A stretch of 64,000 nt of DNA. Source: Pseudomonas chlororaphis subsp. aurantiaca (lineage in GTDB: Bacteria; Pseudomonadota; Gammaproteobacteria; Pseudomonadales; Pseudomonadaceae). The notes beneath the pieces are model-generated. The model did no database searches, was not told the DNA's origin, and saw only the letters and a program-made list of their open reading frames with translations. The position numbers and the translations under genes are program-made. This document shows, one piece after another, positions 8,091 through 17,600 of the stretch. The number at the start of each line of letters is the position of its first letter. The first letter of the stretch is position 1. The stretch spans positions 5,456,001-5,520,000 of the forward strand of contig NZ_CP059162.1 in NCBI RefSeq assembly GCF_013466605.1, written 5' to 3'.

Positions 8091-9599
8091 TCACCAATGC
8101 AGCGTCTTGATCGGCGCCGGTTCCTTCATGACGATAAAACCGTAGTCCCCCAGCAGGTAGATCCGGTAGTAACGGCTGTCCACCAGCGGTAGATAGCCCT
8201 GGTAACCGACCAGAGTCGCATTGCGCCGCTCCCTTTCCGCGACCACGTTGGTAATGCCCACCTTGGGCAGGTTCTCGGCCAGCATGAAGAAGTCGATGTT
8301 CATCAGGTAGTGCAGCACCGGCATCTGCTTGAACGAGCCCGCGGCCGCCAGCAGCCAGTGATCGGAATAGGTCACCGACATATAAATGCGCTTGGCCTCG
8401 CGCAACTGTCGGTGGCTGGTAATGTCGCGCTCAAGGCTCGACAGCGCGCTGGCCGCCAGGGTTTTCTGCACCGTCAGCACCCGGCCATAGGCGAACGACA
8501 GCGACAGCATCGCCAGCAGCGGCACCATCAGTAGCAGCGGCAAGCGCTCATGGAGCGCCGCCAACGCCAGGTGGCTCAGATAGAACAGCAACACCAACAG
8601 CAGCGCGAAACCCATCAAGGTCCGGGCGCCTTCATTGAAGTCGCGGAAAAACAGCGCGATCCCTGACACCAGCAAGATCACCAGCGGCAATGCCAGCAGG
8701 CAGACCAGCGCCATCAAGACCTTTTTCAGGCCGCTGTCCGGCCGCTTGAACAGATTCAGCCCCAGCCGCACGCAACCGGCAAGGGCGCACAGCGCCAGCG
8801 CGGCGAACACCCAGGCGAACCCGCCGTGAAACAGCAGCACGACTTTTTCCAGCACCCTGCCGATGTTGACCTGCAGTTGCAGCAAGGGCTGCGCCGACCA
8901 GTTCAGCAGCAAGGTGCGGGTCTGATCCATGAAGGGGTAGGCGGTGACGCAATAGATCATCCAGCCCAGGGCCGCCTGGGCGATCTTCCAGCCGATCATT
9001 TCCCACCAGCGTGGCCAGGCAGTCTTGTCATTGGCGCCGCGGATCACCTCCAGGCAGCACAGGCCCAGGAACACGTTGATGCTGATCTGATACAGCCCGA
9101 TGGCCAGCGCGACCAGCAAGGCCGGAACCAGCCATTGCAACACGCGGTACGGGTTGCGATAGGTGATGGCGAAGATCACCGCCACCAGGCTCAAGGCCAT
9201 GGCCGGGCCGTCGTACTGATACGACAGGTTCTGCAGAAAGAACGGGTTGTACCAGAGCGGCAACAGCACCATGCAGCAGGCAGCCGTCGGCTGCGGGTAA
9301 TAATGGAAAGTCAGGCGGGTCAAGGCCGAGGCCATGGCAAGCGTGGCGATCAGCAGCGGCAAGGGAAAGATGTTCGGCGCAGCATGGCTGAAGGTCAGGG
9401 CGTTGTAGAACAGTTCGGTAAACAACCGCCCCTGCTCCGTCCAGGCGGTGCCGGCCGACAGCGAACGCCAGTTGTCATCGATATAGGGAAAGTCCGCGAG
9501 GATCAGCGGCAGCACATACAACAAGGTGGCGAACAGAAAAAACAGCCAGACCTGGCGGCGCCCGAGCTCCCCGCTGAGCAAGCTGCCCATTCTGTCCAT
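8091..9599 (-). CDS. GtrII-type glucosyltransferase, O-antigen modification (membrane)
   Basis: A 502-residue inner-membrane protein with about ten hydrophobic segments. An acidic motif in the first periplasmic loop (ADFPYIDDNWRS) and a soluble C-terminal periplasmic tail complete the architecture of GtrII-like glucosyltransferases. In phage-type serotype conversion the third gene of gtrABC transfers the sugar from the flipped lipid carrier to O-antigen. Here it follows gtrB with one base between stop and start. The gene is specific to the acceptor and varies most between strains, so the sugar and acceptor cannot be inferred. Confidence 0.82.
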   Translation of the reverse strand: MDRMGSLLSGELGRRQVWLFFLFATLLYVLPLILADFPYIDDNWRSLSAGTAWTEQGRLFTELFYNALTFSHAAPNIFPLPLLIATLAMASALTRLTFHYYPQPTAACCMVLLPLWYNPFFLQNLSYQYDGPAMALSLVAVIFAITYRNPYRVLQWLVPALLVALAIGLYQISINVFLGLCCLEVIRGANDKTAWPRWWEMIGWKIAQAALGWMIYCVTAYPFMDQTRTLLLNWSAQPLLQLQVNIGRVLEKVVLLFHGGFAWVFAALALCALAGCVRLGLNLFKRPDSGLKKVLMALVCLLALPLVILLVSGIALFFRDFNEGARTLMGFALLLVLLFYLSHLALAALHERLPLLLMVPLLAMLSLSFAYGRVLTVQKTLAASALSSLERDITSHRQLREAKRIYMSVTYSDHWLLAAAGSFKQMPVLHYLMNIDFFMLAENLPKVGITNVVAERERRNATLVGYQGYLPLVDSRYYRIYLLGDYGFIVMKEPAPIKTLHW

Positions 9600-9600
9600 G

Positions 9601-10542
9601 CTAGAGCCCCAGGCGGTCTTTGCCGCCGATGACGTCCTTGATCACATAGCGCGGCCGATGCTTGGCCTCGATATAGATACGGCCGACGTACTCGCCGAGG
9701 ATGCCGATGCCGATCAACTGCACGCCGCCGAGAAACAGAATGGCGGTCATCAACGAAGGGTAGCCGGGCACGCTGTTGCCGAAGAAGATCTTGTCCAGGA
9801 CCATGTACACCGCGTAGAGCACCGCGAAAATCGAGATGCTGCCACCGACATAAGTCCACAATCGCAACGGCACGGTGCTGAACGAGGTGATGCCCTCCAG
9901 CGCCAGGTTCCACAGTTTCCAGCCATTGAACTTGCTGTTGCCCGCCACCCGCCCGGCGCGCTCGTATTCCACCACCACCGTGGTGAAGCCGGCCCACGAC
10001 AGCACACCCTTCATGAACAACTGATGCTCGGGCAGGGTACGGATCACATCGACTACCTTGCGATCCATCAGCCGGAAGTCGCCGACGTTTTCCTCGATCC
10101 GGGTGTAGGCGATACGGTTCAACAGGTGGTAGAACAGCGCCGCGCTACAACGCCTCAAGTAACTGTCGGCAGTACGCCTGCGGCGTTTGGCGAGGACCAC
10201 ATCGGCGCCCATCTGCCATTCCTCGATCAGCCGCGGGATGACACTGATCGGGTCCTGCAGGTCGACGTCCATGGGAATCACCGCATCGCCACTGGCGTGT
10301 TCCAGCCCGGCGAACAACGCCGGCTCCTTGCCGAAATTGCGCGAAAAGTTGATCAACAGCACCTGCTCGTCCACCTGCGCCAGGGCCTTGACCTCATCGG
10401 CCGTGCGGTCGGAACTGCCATCGTTGATAAACACGATCTCGACTTCGCCCTGCTCGAAGCGCAACTCGCGACGCACCGCCTGGTAGAACAGGCCGATGGC
10501 CTGCTCTTCATTGAGGACCGGAACGATCAACGAGATCTTCAT
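9601..10542 (-). CDS. gtrB: GtrB-like bactoprenol glucosyltransferase (GT2)
   Basis: A 313-residue GT2 enzyme that should move a sugar from a UDP-sugar onto undecaprenyl phosphate at the inner face of the membrane. The N-terminal GT-A domain shows [24 protein letters not shown], and PMDVDLQDP as the DxD-like metal site. [18 protein letters not shown] is the QxxRW-type region. Two C-terminal helices anchor it. Its start overlaps the gtrA stop by ATGA and the GtrII gene follows directly, so the three genes form one operon. Confidence 0.92.
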   Translation of the reverse strand: MKISLIVPVLNEEQAIGLFYQAVRRELRFEQGEVEIVFINDGSSDRTADEVKALAQVDEQVLLINFSRNFGKEPALFAGLEHASGDAVIPMDVDLQDPISVIPRLIEEWQMGADVVLAKRRRRTADSYLRRCSAALFYHLLNRIAYTRIEENVGDFRLMDRKVVDVIRTLPEHQLFMKGVLSWAGFTTVVVEYERAGRVAGNSKFNGWKLWNLALEGITSFSTVPLRLWTYVGGSISIFAVLYAVYMVLDKIFFGNSVPGYPSLMTAILFLGGVQLIGIGILGEYVGRIYIEAKHRPRYVIKDVIGGKDRLGL

Positions 10543-10913
10543 GGCTCACACTCGCGGAACACCAGGTACTTGGCGAACAGGAAACCCGCCACCAGGCTCA
10601 GGGCGGAAAACACCAGCACCGTCAGCAAGCCGGGCAGCCGCCACACATCCCCGGCATGCCCGACACCCAGGCTCAGCGCGCCCATGCCGCCCAGGAACAG
10701 CAGATAACCGCCGACCGACCTCCTGGCGGTGAAGGTGAAACGCGCGTTCATATAGAAAGAAAACGACGCTGCGACGCAAAAGGCCGCCAGGTTGCTGAGC
10801 GCCTGGCTGAGGCCCGCCACCAGGCTCAGCAAAAAGAACACCAGCCAGTGGATAAAGGTGTTGGCGATGCCGATCACCGTGTATCTGGAGATTCCCTTCC
10901 ATAAGAGTCTCAT
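10539..10913 (-). CDS. gtrA: GtrA-like lipid-linked sugar flippase
   Basis: A 124-residue protein with four hydrophobic helices, typical of GtrA proteins thought to flip the undecaprenyl-phosphate sugar to the periplasmic face. Family hallmarks are [20 protein letters not shown] at the N-terminus and [21 protein letters not shown]. It is the first gene of the gtrA-gtrB-GtrII operon and overlaps gtrB by 4 nt. No integrase or att site was seen nearby, so if the cluster came from a phage the rest has gone. Confidence 0.9.
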   Translation of the reverse strand: MRLLWKGISRYTVIGIANTFIHWLVFFLLSLVAGLSQALSNLAAFCVAASFSFYMNARFTFTARRSVGGYLLFLGGMGALSLGVGHAGDVWRLPGLLTVLVFSALSLVAGFLFAKYLVFRECEP

Positions 10914-11276
10914 TGGTGACTCTCCCGCGTTGAATATCGCTCAACTTGTATGGCAGGTTTTTCTGCCCATCGATTGGCGAAATCGCTGATCCAGCGCTCT
11001 TTCAGACGTGCGGCATCCAAGCCGGCCCGCATGGGCCGTTGTCGTGCAACCCCCTCCCTGGCCTCTCCTCGCTTGACTGCTTGCCCACAGAAAATTGCAT
11101 AAATGCATAATTTTATTTGCACAAATGCATATCGCAACTAAGGTTACCCCTGAGCCCGACCGGAGCAGGCCATCGAGGATGGCGAACCCCCCAGGCCGGT
11201 CACGGGCCTCAGAAAACCGCTTCATCGCAATACGCAACAACGACACAAGCTGGACGCTTGTTTTCACTCATGGAGG
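10914..11276. other. Divergent intergenic region between gtrA and the papain-like protease
   Basis: A 363-nt gene-free stretch. The part around 11090-11150 is clearly AT-richer than the surroundings and holds two direct repeats, listed separately. No convincing ORF is seen. It must hold the promoters of both the gtr operon and the protease operon. Confidence 0.6.
11095..11131. repeat. Two 15-bp direct repeats with 22-bp period
   Basis: TTGCATAAATGCATA (11095-11109) and TTGCACAAATGCATA (11117-11131) differ at one base and start exactly 22 bp apart, two turns of the helix. Each also contains the palindrome ATGCAT. The setting, about 150 bp upstream of the protease gene in an AT-rich patch, suggests tandem binding sites for a regulator. 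The regulator is unknown. Confidence 0.6.
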
Positions 11277-11282
11277 ATGAAA

Positions 11283-11879
11283 ATGTTAACCCTTGAAGAC
11301 ACACCCTTTACCCGCACAGGCCCTGCGCAAGCACTGCCACAGTGCCTGGTCGGCACCCTGCTCAATGCCGGACTGAGCGAAGTCGACGACAGCGCGGAAC
11401 ACGCCGCCCTGGCCGCCAGCCTCAACTTCAGCATTCAGCAGCAAACCCAGACCAACTGGTGCTGGGCCGCACTGTCGGCCTCGGTCGGCAACTATTACCG
11501 CACCGGTTCCTGGACTCAATGCGGGGTCGCCAACGCGGAACTGGGGCGCAATACCTGTTGCAACCAACCGGGGCCATGCAACGTGTATGGCTACCTGGAC
11601 TCGGCCCTGCAAACCACCCGCAGCTTTGGCGGCATGAGCCAGGGTTCGATCCAACTGTCGGCCATCGAAAACCAGATCAACATGGGGCGCCCCGTCGGCC
11701 TGCGCTGCGCCTGGTTTGGCGGCGGCGCGCACTTTCTGGCGATCTATGGCACCAACGGCAGCTACCTGCTGATTGCGGACTCCATCTACGGTTATTCGAC
11801 CCGCGCCCTGAACACCTTCCCGCGCTCGTACAACGGCGGCGGCAACTGGACCACCACCTACTTCACCCGGAAAAACTAA
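11283..11879 (+). CDS. Papain-like cysteine protease (AvrRpt2/C70-type)
   Basis: A 198-residue protein with a papain-like catalytic triad pattern: Cys60 in QTNWCWAALSAS, His150 in GGGAHFLAIYG and Asp166 in LIADSIYG. The Q-x-x-x-x-W-C-W segment is the hallmark of the Papain_C70 family, whose founder AvrRpt2 is a bacterial effector. No signal peptide is seen in the N-terminal 30 residues, so secretion would need a dedicated system. The ATG at 11283 is chosen because GGAGG at 11272-11276 is 6 nt away; the ATG at 11277 abuts it. The next gene starts 10 nt downstream with its own GGAGG, so the two form an operon. The role (effector, self-processing factor or other) is unknown. Confidence 0.8.
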   Translation: MLTLEDTPFTRTGPAQALPQCLVGTLLNAGLSEVDDSAEHAALAASLNFSIQQQTQTNWCWAALSASVGNYYRTGSWTQCGVANAELGRNTCCNQPGPCNVYGYLDSALQTTRSFGGMSQGSIQLSAIENQINMGRPVGLRCAWFGGGAHFLAIYGTNGSYLLIADSIYGYSTRALNTFPRSYNGGGNWTTTYFTRKN

Positions 11880-11889
11880 GGAGGGCAGC

Positions 11890-12489
11890 ATGCAACTGAC
11901 TTATCCCAAGGCACCCGCCAACGGCGCTCAGGTACTGCGCCCGGCTCTCCAGGCGGCCCTGCAGAGCAAAGGTTTCGGCGTCAACCGCCAGTTCGCCCAG
12001 GCCACGGCCAGTAAAGTGAGCCTGTCCGAGCCCTACCGCGGCTACTCGCTGAGCCTGGACGACCTGGCCCAAGGCAAAGGCCTGCAACAGGCCACGCTGG
12101 GGAACTGGCATTACCTGGTGTTCAGCGACGGGGTGTCGATTGCCGACGCCCAACTGGCGGAGGTCGCTGGCCAGGTCGAGTTCTCGTCCCTGAACCACGG
12201 CGCCCTGGCGTCGGCCACGGTCAATGCGCTGAACCTGGCGGAAAAAGCGCCGCACCTCAAAGGCCGGACCTTCGAGCTGCGTGTGTTGTTTGTCTCGGCG
12301 CTGCATGTCGCGGCGATCTGGCTGCACGCCAGCGATGAAGACGTGCTGATCCCGATCCAGCCGACACCCAAGCACCTGGCGAGCACCAAGCTGTACAGCG
12401 AGGCCGCGCTGCTGGCCCTGCTGGCGCCCGCCGCGCAGCGAGCGAAAGCGGCGTTCGACGCGGACACCACGGGGCTGTTGGGGAGCTGA
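11890..12489 (+). CDS. Unrecognised partner protein of the papain-like protease
   Basis: A 199-residue protein with no domain I recognise. It begins MQLTYPKAPANGAQVLRPAL and has no signal peptide or clear membrane segment. The middle (HLKGRTFELRVLFVSALHVAAIWLHA) reads as alternating beta strands. PIQPTPKHLASTKLYSEAAL and a helical, alanine-rich tail follow. GGAGG lies 6 nt before its ATG, and it begins 10 nt after the protease stop. A bidirectional terminator follows at 12571. Such tight pairing suggests it is a substrate, chaperone or immunity/inhibitor protein for the protease. This is inference from position only. Confidence 0.75.
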   Translation: MQLTYPKAPANGAQVLRPALQAALQSKGFGVNRQFAQATASKVSLSEPYRGYSLSLDDLAQGKGLQQATLGNWHYLVFSDGVSIADAQLAEVAGQVEFSSLNHGALASATVNALNLAEKAPHLKGRTFELRVLFVSALHVAAIWLHASDEDVLIPIQPTPKHLASTKLYSEAALLALLAPAAQRAKAAFDADTTGLLGS

Positions 12490-12564
12490 CCGCGCACCGG
12501 CGATCGGGCTGCGGTGAACAGGGGTTGCAACACTAAAACCCGGAACCGCAGAAAGATCGCCGCA

Positions 12565-12600
12565 TAAAAAAGCCCCGGTCACTGACTGGGGCTTTTTGTT
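12565..12600. terminator. Bidirectional terminator between protease operon and permease
   Basis: The GC-rich stem AGCCCC...GGGGCT (12571-12593) is flanked by A6 on the left and a T-rich run (TTTTTGTTTT) on the right. It can therefore end transcription of the protease pair from the left and of the permease from the right. Confidence 0.85.
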
Positions 12601-12616
12601 TTATTGCCTGATGGGG

Positions 12617-14038
12617 TTACGACGCCGAACGCACCGCGCCCTGCTGGGCATTGTTCGGTTGCAGCTTGAACAGGTAGAACAGCACCGTCAGCAGCACCAG
12701 GAACGCCGGGCCCACATACAGCGCCACGCGGGTGTCCGGGAAGTAGGCCATCAGCCCCACCACCAGCACCAGGAATGCCAGGGCCAGATAGGAACTGACC
12801 GGGTACAGCCACATGCGGTACTTCAGGCCGGCCTGCTGCGAGGCGCTCAGGCCTTTGCGGAACTTGAGCTGGGCCAGGAGGATCATCACCCAGGTCCAGA
12901 TCGCGCCGAAGGTGGCGATGGAGGTCACCCAGACGAACACTTTCTCCGGCACCAGGTAGTTGAGCAGCACGCCCAGCAGCAAGGCGAAGATCGACAGCAG
13001 CAGCGCGCGACGCGGTACGCCGTTGTTCGAGGTCTTGGCGAAACCGGCCGGGGCCTGGCCATTCTGTGCCAGGCTGTAGAGCATGCGCCCGGTGCTGAAG
13101 ATGCCGCCGTTGCAGGACGACAGCGCAGCGGTGATCACCACGAAGTTGATGATGCCGGCGGCGGTCTTGATGCCCAGGCGCTCGAAGGTCATCACGAACG
13201 GGCTGCCCTGGGTGCCGATTTCGTTCCAGGGGTAGATCGACAGGATCACGAACAGCGCGCCCACATAGAACAGCAGGATGCGCCAGAACACCGAGCCGAT
13301 GGCGTTGGGAATGGTCTTCTGCGGGTTCTTCGCTTCACCGGCGGTGAGGCCGATCATCTCCACGCCCAGGTAGGCGAACATCACCATCTGCAGCGACATC
13401 AGCACGCCGGTCACGCCGTTGGGCATGAAACCGCCGTGGGTCCACAGGTTGGAAATACCCAGTGCCACACCGTCATTGCCGAAACCGAAGGCGATGATGC
13501 CGACGCCACCGATGACCATGGCGATGATGGTGACGATCTTGATCAGGGCGAACCAGAACTCGAACTCACCGAAGGCCTTGACCGCGATCAGGTTGATCGA
13601 GCCCATGCTCACCAGGGCCGCCAGGGCCCAGATCCAGCGCGGCACGTCGGGGAACCAGATGCCCATGTACACCGCCACCGCGGTGATTTCCGCGACGCAG
13701 GTCACCAGCCACAGGAACCAGTAGTTCCAGCCGGTGAGGAAGCCCGCCAGCGGGCCGAGGTAGTCTTGCGCGTAACGACTGAAGGAACCCGCGACCGGGT
13801 TATGCACGGCCATCTCGCCGAGGGCGCGCATGATCACCAGAATCGCCAGGCCGCCGAGGATGTAGGACAGCATGATGGCCGGACCGGCCATTTCAATGGC
13901 CTTGGCCGAACCGAGGAACAGGCCGACACCGATACAGGCGCCAAGCGCCATCAAGCGAATATGCCGTTCGCCTAGTTCGCGTTTCAGCGGGCCGCCTTGA
14001 GCGGTCCCGCCTTGGGGCAGGTGGTTGCCAACTGGCAT
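12617..14038 (-). CDS. APC-superfamily amino acid permease (AAT family, ProY/CycA-like)
   Basis: A 473-residue inner-membrane proton symporter with about 12 transmembrane helices. The AAT family signature near the N-terminus is LKRELGERHIRLMALGACIG followed by GLFLGSAKAI. PAIMLSYILGG and RALGEMAV are further conserved helices. I chose the ATG at 14038 (MPVGNHLPQ) because it has a GAGG sequence 9 nt upstream and gives the usual length; the frame remains open 42 codons further. The substrate cannot be fixed from sequence; proline, D-amino acids and aromatic residues are used by close relatives. It is transcribed towards the shared terminator at 12565. Confidence 0.87.
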   Translation of the reverse strand: MPVGNHLPQGGTAQGGPLKRELGERHIRLMALGACIGVGLFLGSAKAIEMAGPAIMLSYILGGLAILVIMRALGEMAVHNPVAGSFSRYAQDYLGPLAGFLTGWNYWFLWLVTCVAEITAVAVYMGIWFPDVPRWIWALAALVSMGSINLIAVKAFGEFEFWFALIKIVTIIAMVIGGVGIIAFGFGNDGVALGISNLWTHGGFMPNGVTGVLMSLQMVMFAYLGVEMIGLTAGEAKNPQKTIPNAIGSVFWRILLFYVGALFVILSIYPWNEIGTQGSPFVMTFERLGIKTAAGIINFVVITAALSSCNGGIFSTGRMLYSLAQNGQAPAGFAKTSNNGVPRRALLLSIFALLLGVLLNYLVPEKVFVWVTSIATFGAIWTWVMILLAQLKFRKGLSASQQAGLKYRMWLYPVSSYLALAFLVLVVGLMAYFPDTRVALYVGPAFLVLLTVLFYLFKLQPNNAQQGAVRSAS

Positions 14039-14602
14039 AGGGTACAACCTCATCTTGTTATTGGATGTGAGCCACCGAGTCTGTAAGGCACGGACGGATA
14101 ACCCGTACCCGCCAGATCGGATCGACCTTATGGGCCGACACGTCTTGTAGGACAAATCCTGCAAGATCAGTGGGGCGAGCAGTATAAAAAGCTGACGGCA
14201 GGCTTTTTCACTCTATAAACAGCTAAATTCAGAGAGAAATCTCGGTATCTTCGGGTTTTGCGGAGTGGCATTACCTGAAATTTTCGCCGTTTGTCATTTT
14301 TGAACGGCGCCGAGTATTGCACAGCCATGGTGCAGCGTCATGCCCCTACCTAGGACCTATTTACCGGCTGCGATGGCTCTATCTCACCCCTTTCCCGCCC
14401 CCGTCGAATACTCCCGGACCCGCGCCTGCCCGCGCGGGTCGTCAAGGATGATGCGGTGTTTCCGTTATACCGCGGCGCTCGCGGGTCTATCGCCAACACC
14501 TGCGTTCCTACAAAAGAGGTGATTGCTTTCAGGTCGATCACAAATTTTTCACCATTGCCCACCACCGTCTAAGCTTCAGACAAGTCCGATCAATTTGCGT
14601 GA
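14039..14602. other. Gene-free region between permease and penicillin-binding protein
   Basis: 564 nt between two divergent genes, with no supported ORF. It contains a perfect 9-bp GC hairpin at 14417-14440 (GACCCGCGC / GCGCGGGTC, 6-nt loop) without a T run. I see no recognisable operator. The hairpin could be part of the untranslated leader of the PBP gene. Confidence 0.5.
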
Positions 14603-17600
14603 ATGGATCAGTCGACTATGGGTGCTTTGCGACAGACCGATTCGAGTAAAAATGTAGTGCCAACTGATCGCGTGGAAGAAGCGCCTATCCCTGAAAAGTC
14701 CCATTCAAGCCGGCTTTGGTGGCGGCTGTTCTGGCTATTGCTGCTGATGGCGCTGGTCGCCCTCGGCTTTGCCGCGTCCAAGGAAATGCGCACCTCGAAA
14801 CTGCAGGCGCGCGAGCTCAGCAAGTTCGCCGCGGACCTGAACTACTCCATGGCGCCCGGGCCCAGCGATGCCATCGTCTACCCCGGCGCCGGCCCCTTCG
14901 ACAAACGCCTGGGCTACAGCGTCCTCGATGATTTCATCGCGCGCCTGCTCAAGCGCGGTTACGTGGTGGAGGCCCAGACCCGCTTCTCCCCCGCGTTGAT
15001 GAACTACAGCGAAAACGGCTTCTTCGTACCCTATACCGAGAAGATTCAGGCCGGGCTGTCGATCACCGATTGCCGCGCGGCGCCGCTCTATCAATTCAAG
15101 TACCCGCAACAGCTCTATTCGAACTTTGCCGCCATCCCGCCGGTGATAGTGCGCAGCCTGTTGTTCATCGAGAACCGCGAGTTGCTCGATCCCGAGCAGC
15201 CCCTGGCCAACCCGGCGGTGGACTGGCCGCGCTTCGCCAAGGCCGCCTGGTCGCAAGTGGCCAAGCTCCTGCACCTGCCCGGGCAGACGGCGGGCGGCAG
15301 CACCCTGGCGACCCAACTGGAAAAGTACCGGCACTCGCCGGACGGCCTGACCGTGTCCGGCGCGGAAAAGCTCCGCCAGATGATTTCCGCCAGCGTGCGC
15401 GCCTACCAGGGCGGCCAGCAGACCCTCGAGGCCCGGCGACGCATCATCCGCGACTACCTCAACAGCGTGCCGCTGTCGGCGGTGCCCGGCCACGGTGAAG
15501 TGCACGGCATGGCCGAAGGACTGCGGGTCTGGTACGGCGCCGACTTCGCCCAGGTCAATGAGCAGTTGGCGAGCACCGCCAGCGATCCGCAGAGCCTGGC
15601 GCAACGCGGCCTGGCCCTGCGCCAGGTGCTGTCGCTGATGATCGCCCAGCGCCGCCCTTCGCATTACCTGTCCAAGGGCCGCCGAGAGCTGGCCGAACTC
15701 ACCGACAGCCATATCCGCCTGCTGACCCAGAATGGCGTGATCGATACGCCGCTGTCCGAAGCCGCCCTGGCCAGCAAGGCCACCTTCCGCGACTGGGTGC
15801 AGCAACCGACGATCCAGCCGATCGAAACCAACAAGGGCATCAGCGTCGCCCGCAGCCGCCTGGCCGGCCTGCTCAACCGGCCGCTGTACGACCTCGACCG
15901 CCTCGACCTGTCGGCCACCAGCACCCTGCAAAGCGACCTGCAACGCCAGGCCACCGAGTACCTCAAGCACCTGGCCGACCCGGTGTTCGCCGGCGAGATC
16001 GGCCTGCTCGGCGAACGCCTGCTGACGCCGACCAGCACCACCCAGGTGCGCTACAGCTTCACCCTGCTCGAGTTGACGCCGGACGGTTCGCGGGTGCGGG
16101 TCCAGACCGACAGCACCGACCAGCCCTTCGACATCAACGAAGGCAGCAAGCTGGAGCTGGGCTCCACCGCCAAGCTGCGAGTCCTGACCACCTACCTGCA
16201 GATCATTGCCGAACTGTACGAGCAGTACGGCGCCGAAACCCCGGCGGTGCTGAAGAAAGTCGAAATCGCCGAACAGGACCGCCTGAGCCGCTGGGCCGTG
16301 GACTACCTGATCCAGAACAGCGACCGCAGCCTGCCGAAAATGCTCGAGGCGGCCCTGGACCGCAAATACTCGGCCAGCCCCGGCGAGAGCTTTTTCACCG
16401 GCGGCGGGCTGCACACCTTTCATAACTTCCGCAAGGAAGACAACGGCCGCATGCCGACCCTGCGCGACGCCCTGCGCGAGTCCATCAACCTGCCCTTCAT
16501 CCGCCTGATGCGCGACCTGGTGCGCTACAGCACCTATGCCGGCCCGAGCAACAGCGCCAACCTGCTCAAGGATGACGGCGACCCGCGGCGCCAGGAATAC
16601 CTGGCCAAGTTCGCCGACCGCGAGGGAACCTCCTTCCTCCTGCGGTTCTGGAAGAAATACCGCAACAAGGACACCCAGGCGCGCCTGGACACCTTCCTCG
16701 ACAGCATGCACCCGACGCCGATCCGCCTGGCGGCCGTGCACCGCTACCTGCTGCCGGAAGCCAGCCAGGAGAGTTTCAACAGTTTCATTCGCTCGCACCT
16801 CAAGGGCGCCAAACTCACCGAAAAGCTCACCGACGAACGCCTGGACAAGCTCTATTACAGCTACGGCCCCGGCTCCTACGACCTGCCCGACCAGGGCTAT
16901 ATCGCCAAGGTGCACCCGCTGGACCTGTGGCTGCTCGGCTACCTGCTGAACAACCCCGACGCCAAGTTCAGCGAGATCGTCAAAGCCAGTGAATTCGAGC
17001 GCCAGGAGGTCTACAGCTGGTTGTTCAAGAGCCGGCACAAGAGCGCGCGCGACAGCCGCATCCGCACCATGCTGGAGATCGAGGCGTTCCTCGACATTCA
17101 CCAGCGCTGGCAGAAAGTCGGCTACCCCTTCGACCACCTGGTGCCCTCGCTGGCGACCGCCATCGGCAGCTCCGGCGACCGCCCCGCGGCGCTGGCCGAA
17201 CTGGTCGGCACCATCCTCAACGACGGCGTGCGCATGCCAACCCTGCGCATCGACAGCCTGCATTTCGCCGCCGATACGCCTTATGAAACCAAGCTGGTCA
17301 ACGACCCGGCCGAGGGCAAGCGGGTGATGCCTTCGGAAGTGGCCACCGCGCTACGTGGCGCCTTGTCGCAAGTGGTGGATGCCGGTACCGCCAGGCGCCT
17401 CTCCGGCAGCTTCAAGCTCGCTGACGGCACCCCGCTGGCCATGGGCGGCAAGACCGGCACCGGCGACAACCGCATCGAGGCCGTCGGCTCCGGCGGACGG
17501 ATTCTCAGTTCGAAATCCATCAACCGCACCGCCACCTTCGTGTTCTATATCGGCGAACACCACTTCGGCACCCTGACCGCCTATGTACCGGGCGCCTCGG

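Noticed and set aside
14735..17263. 842-residue open frame on the minus strand opposite the PBP gene
   Set aside because: Antisense shadow of the PBP gene with low-complexity composition. The same applies to the long shadows at 6069-7598, 25852-28149, 32585-35068 and 40705-43059.
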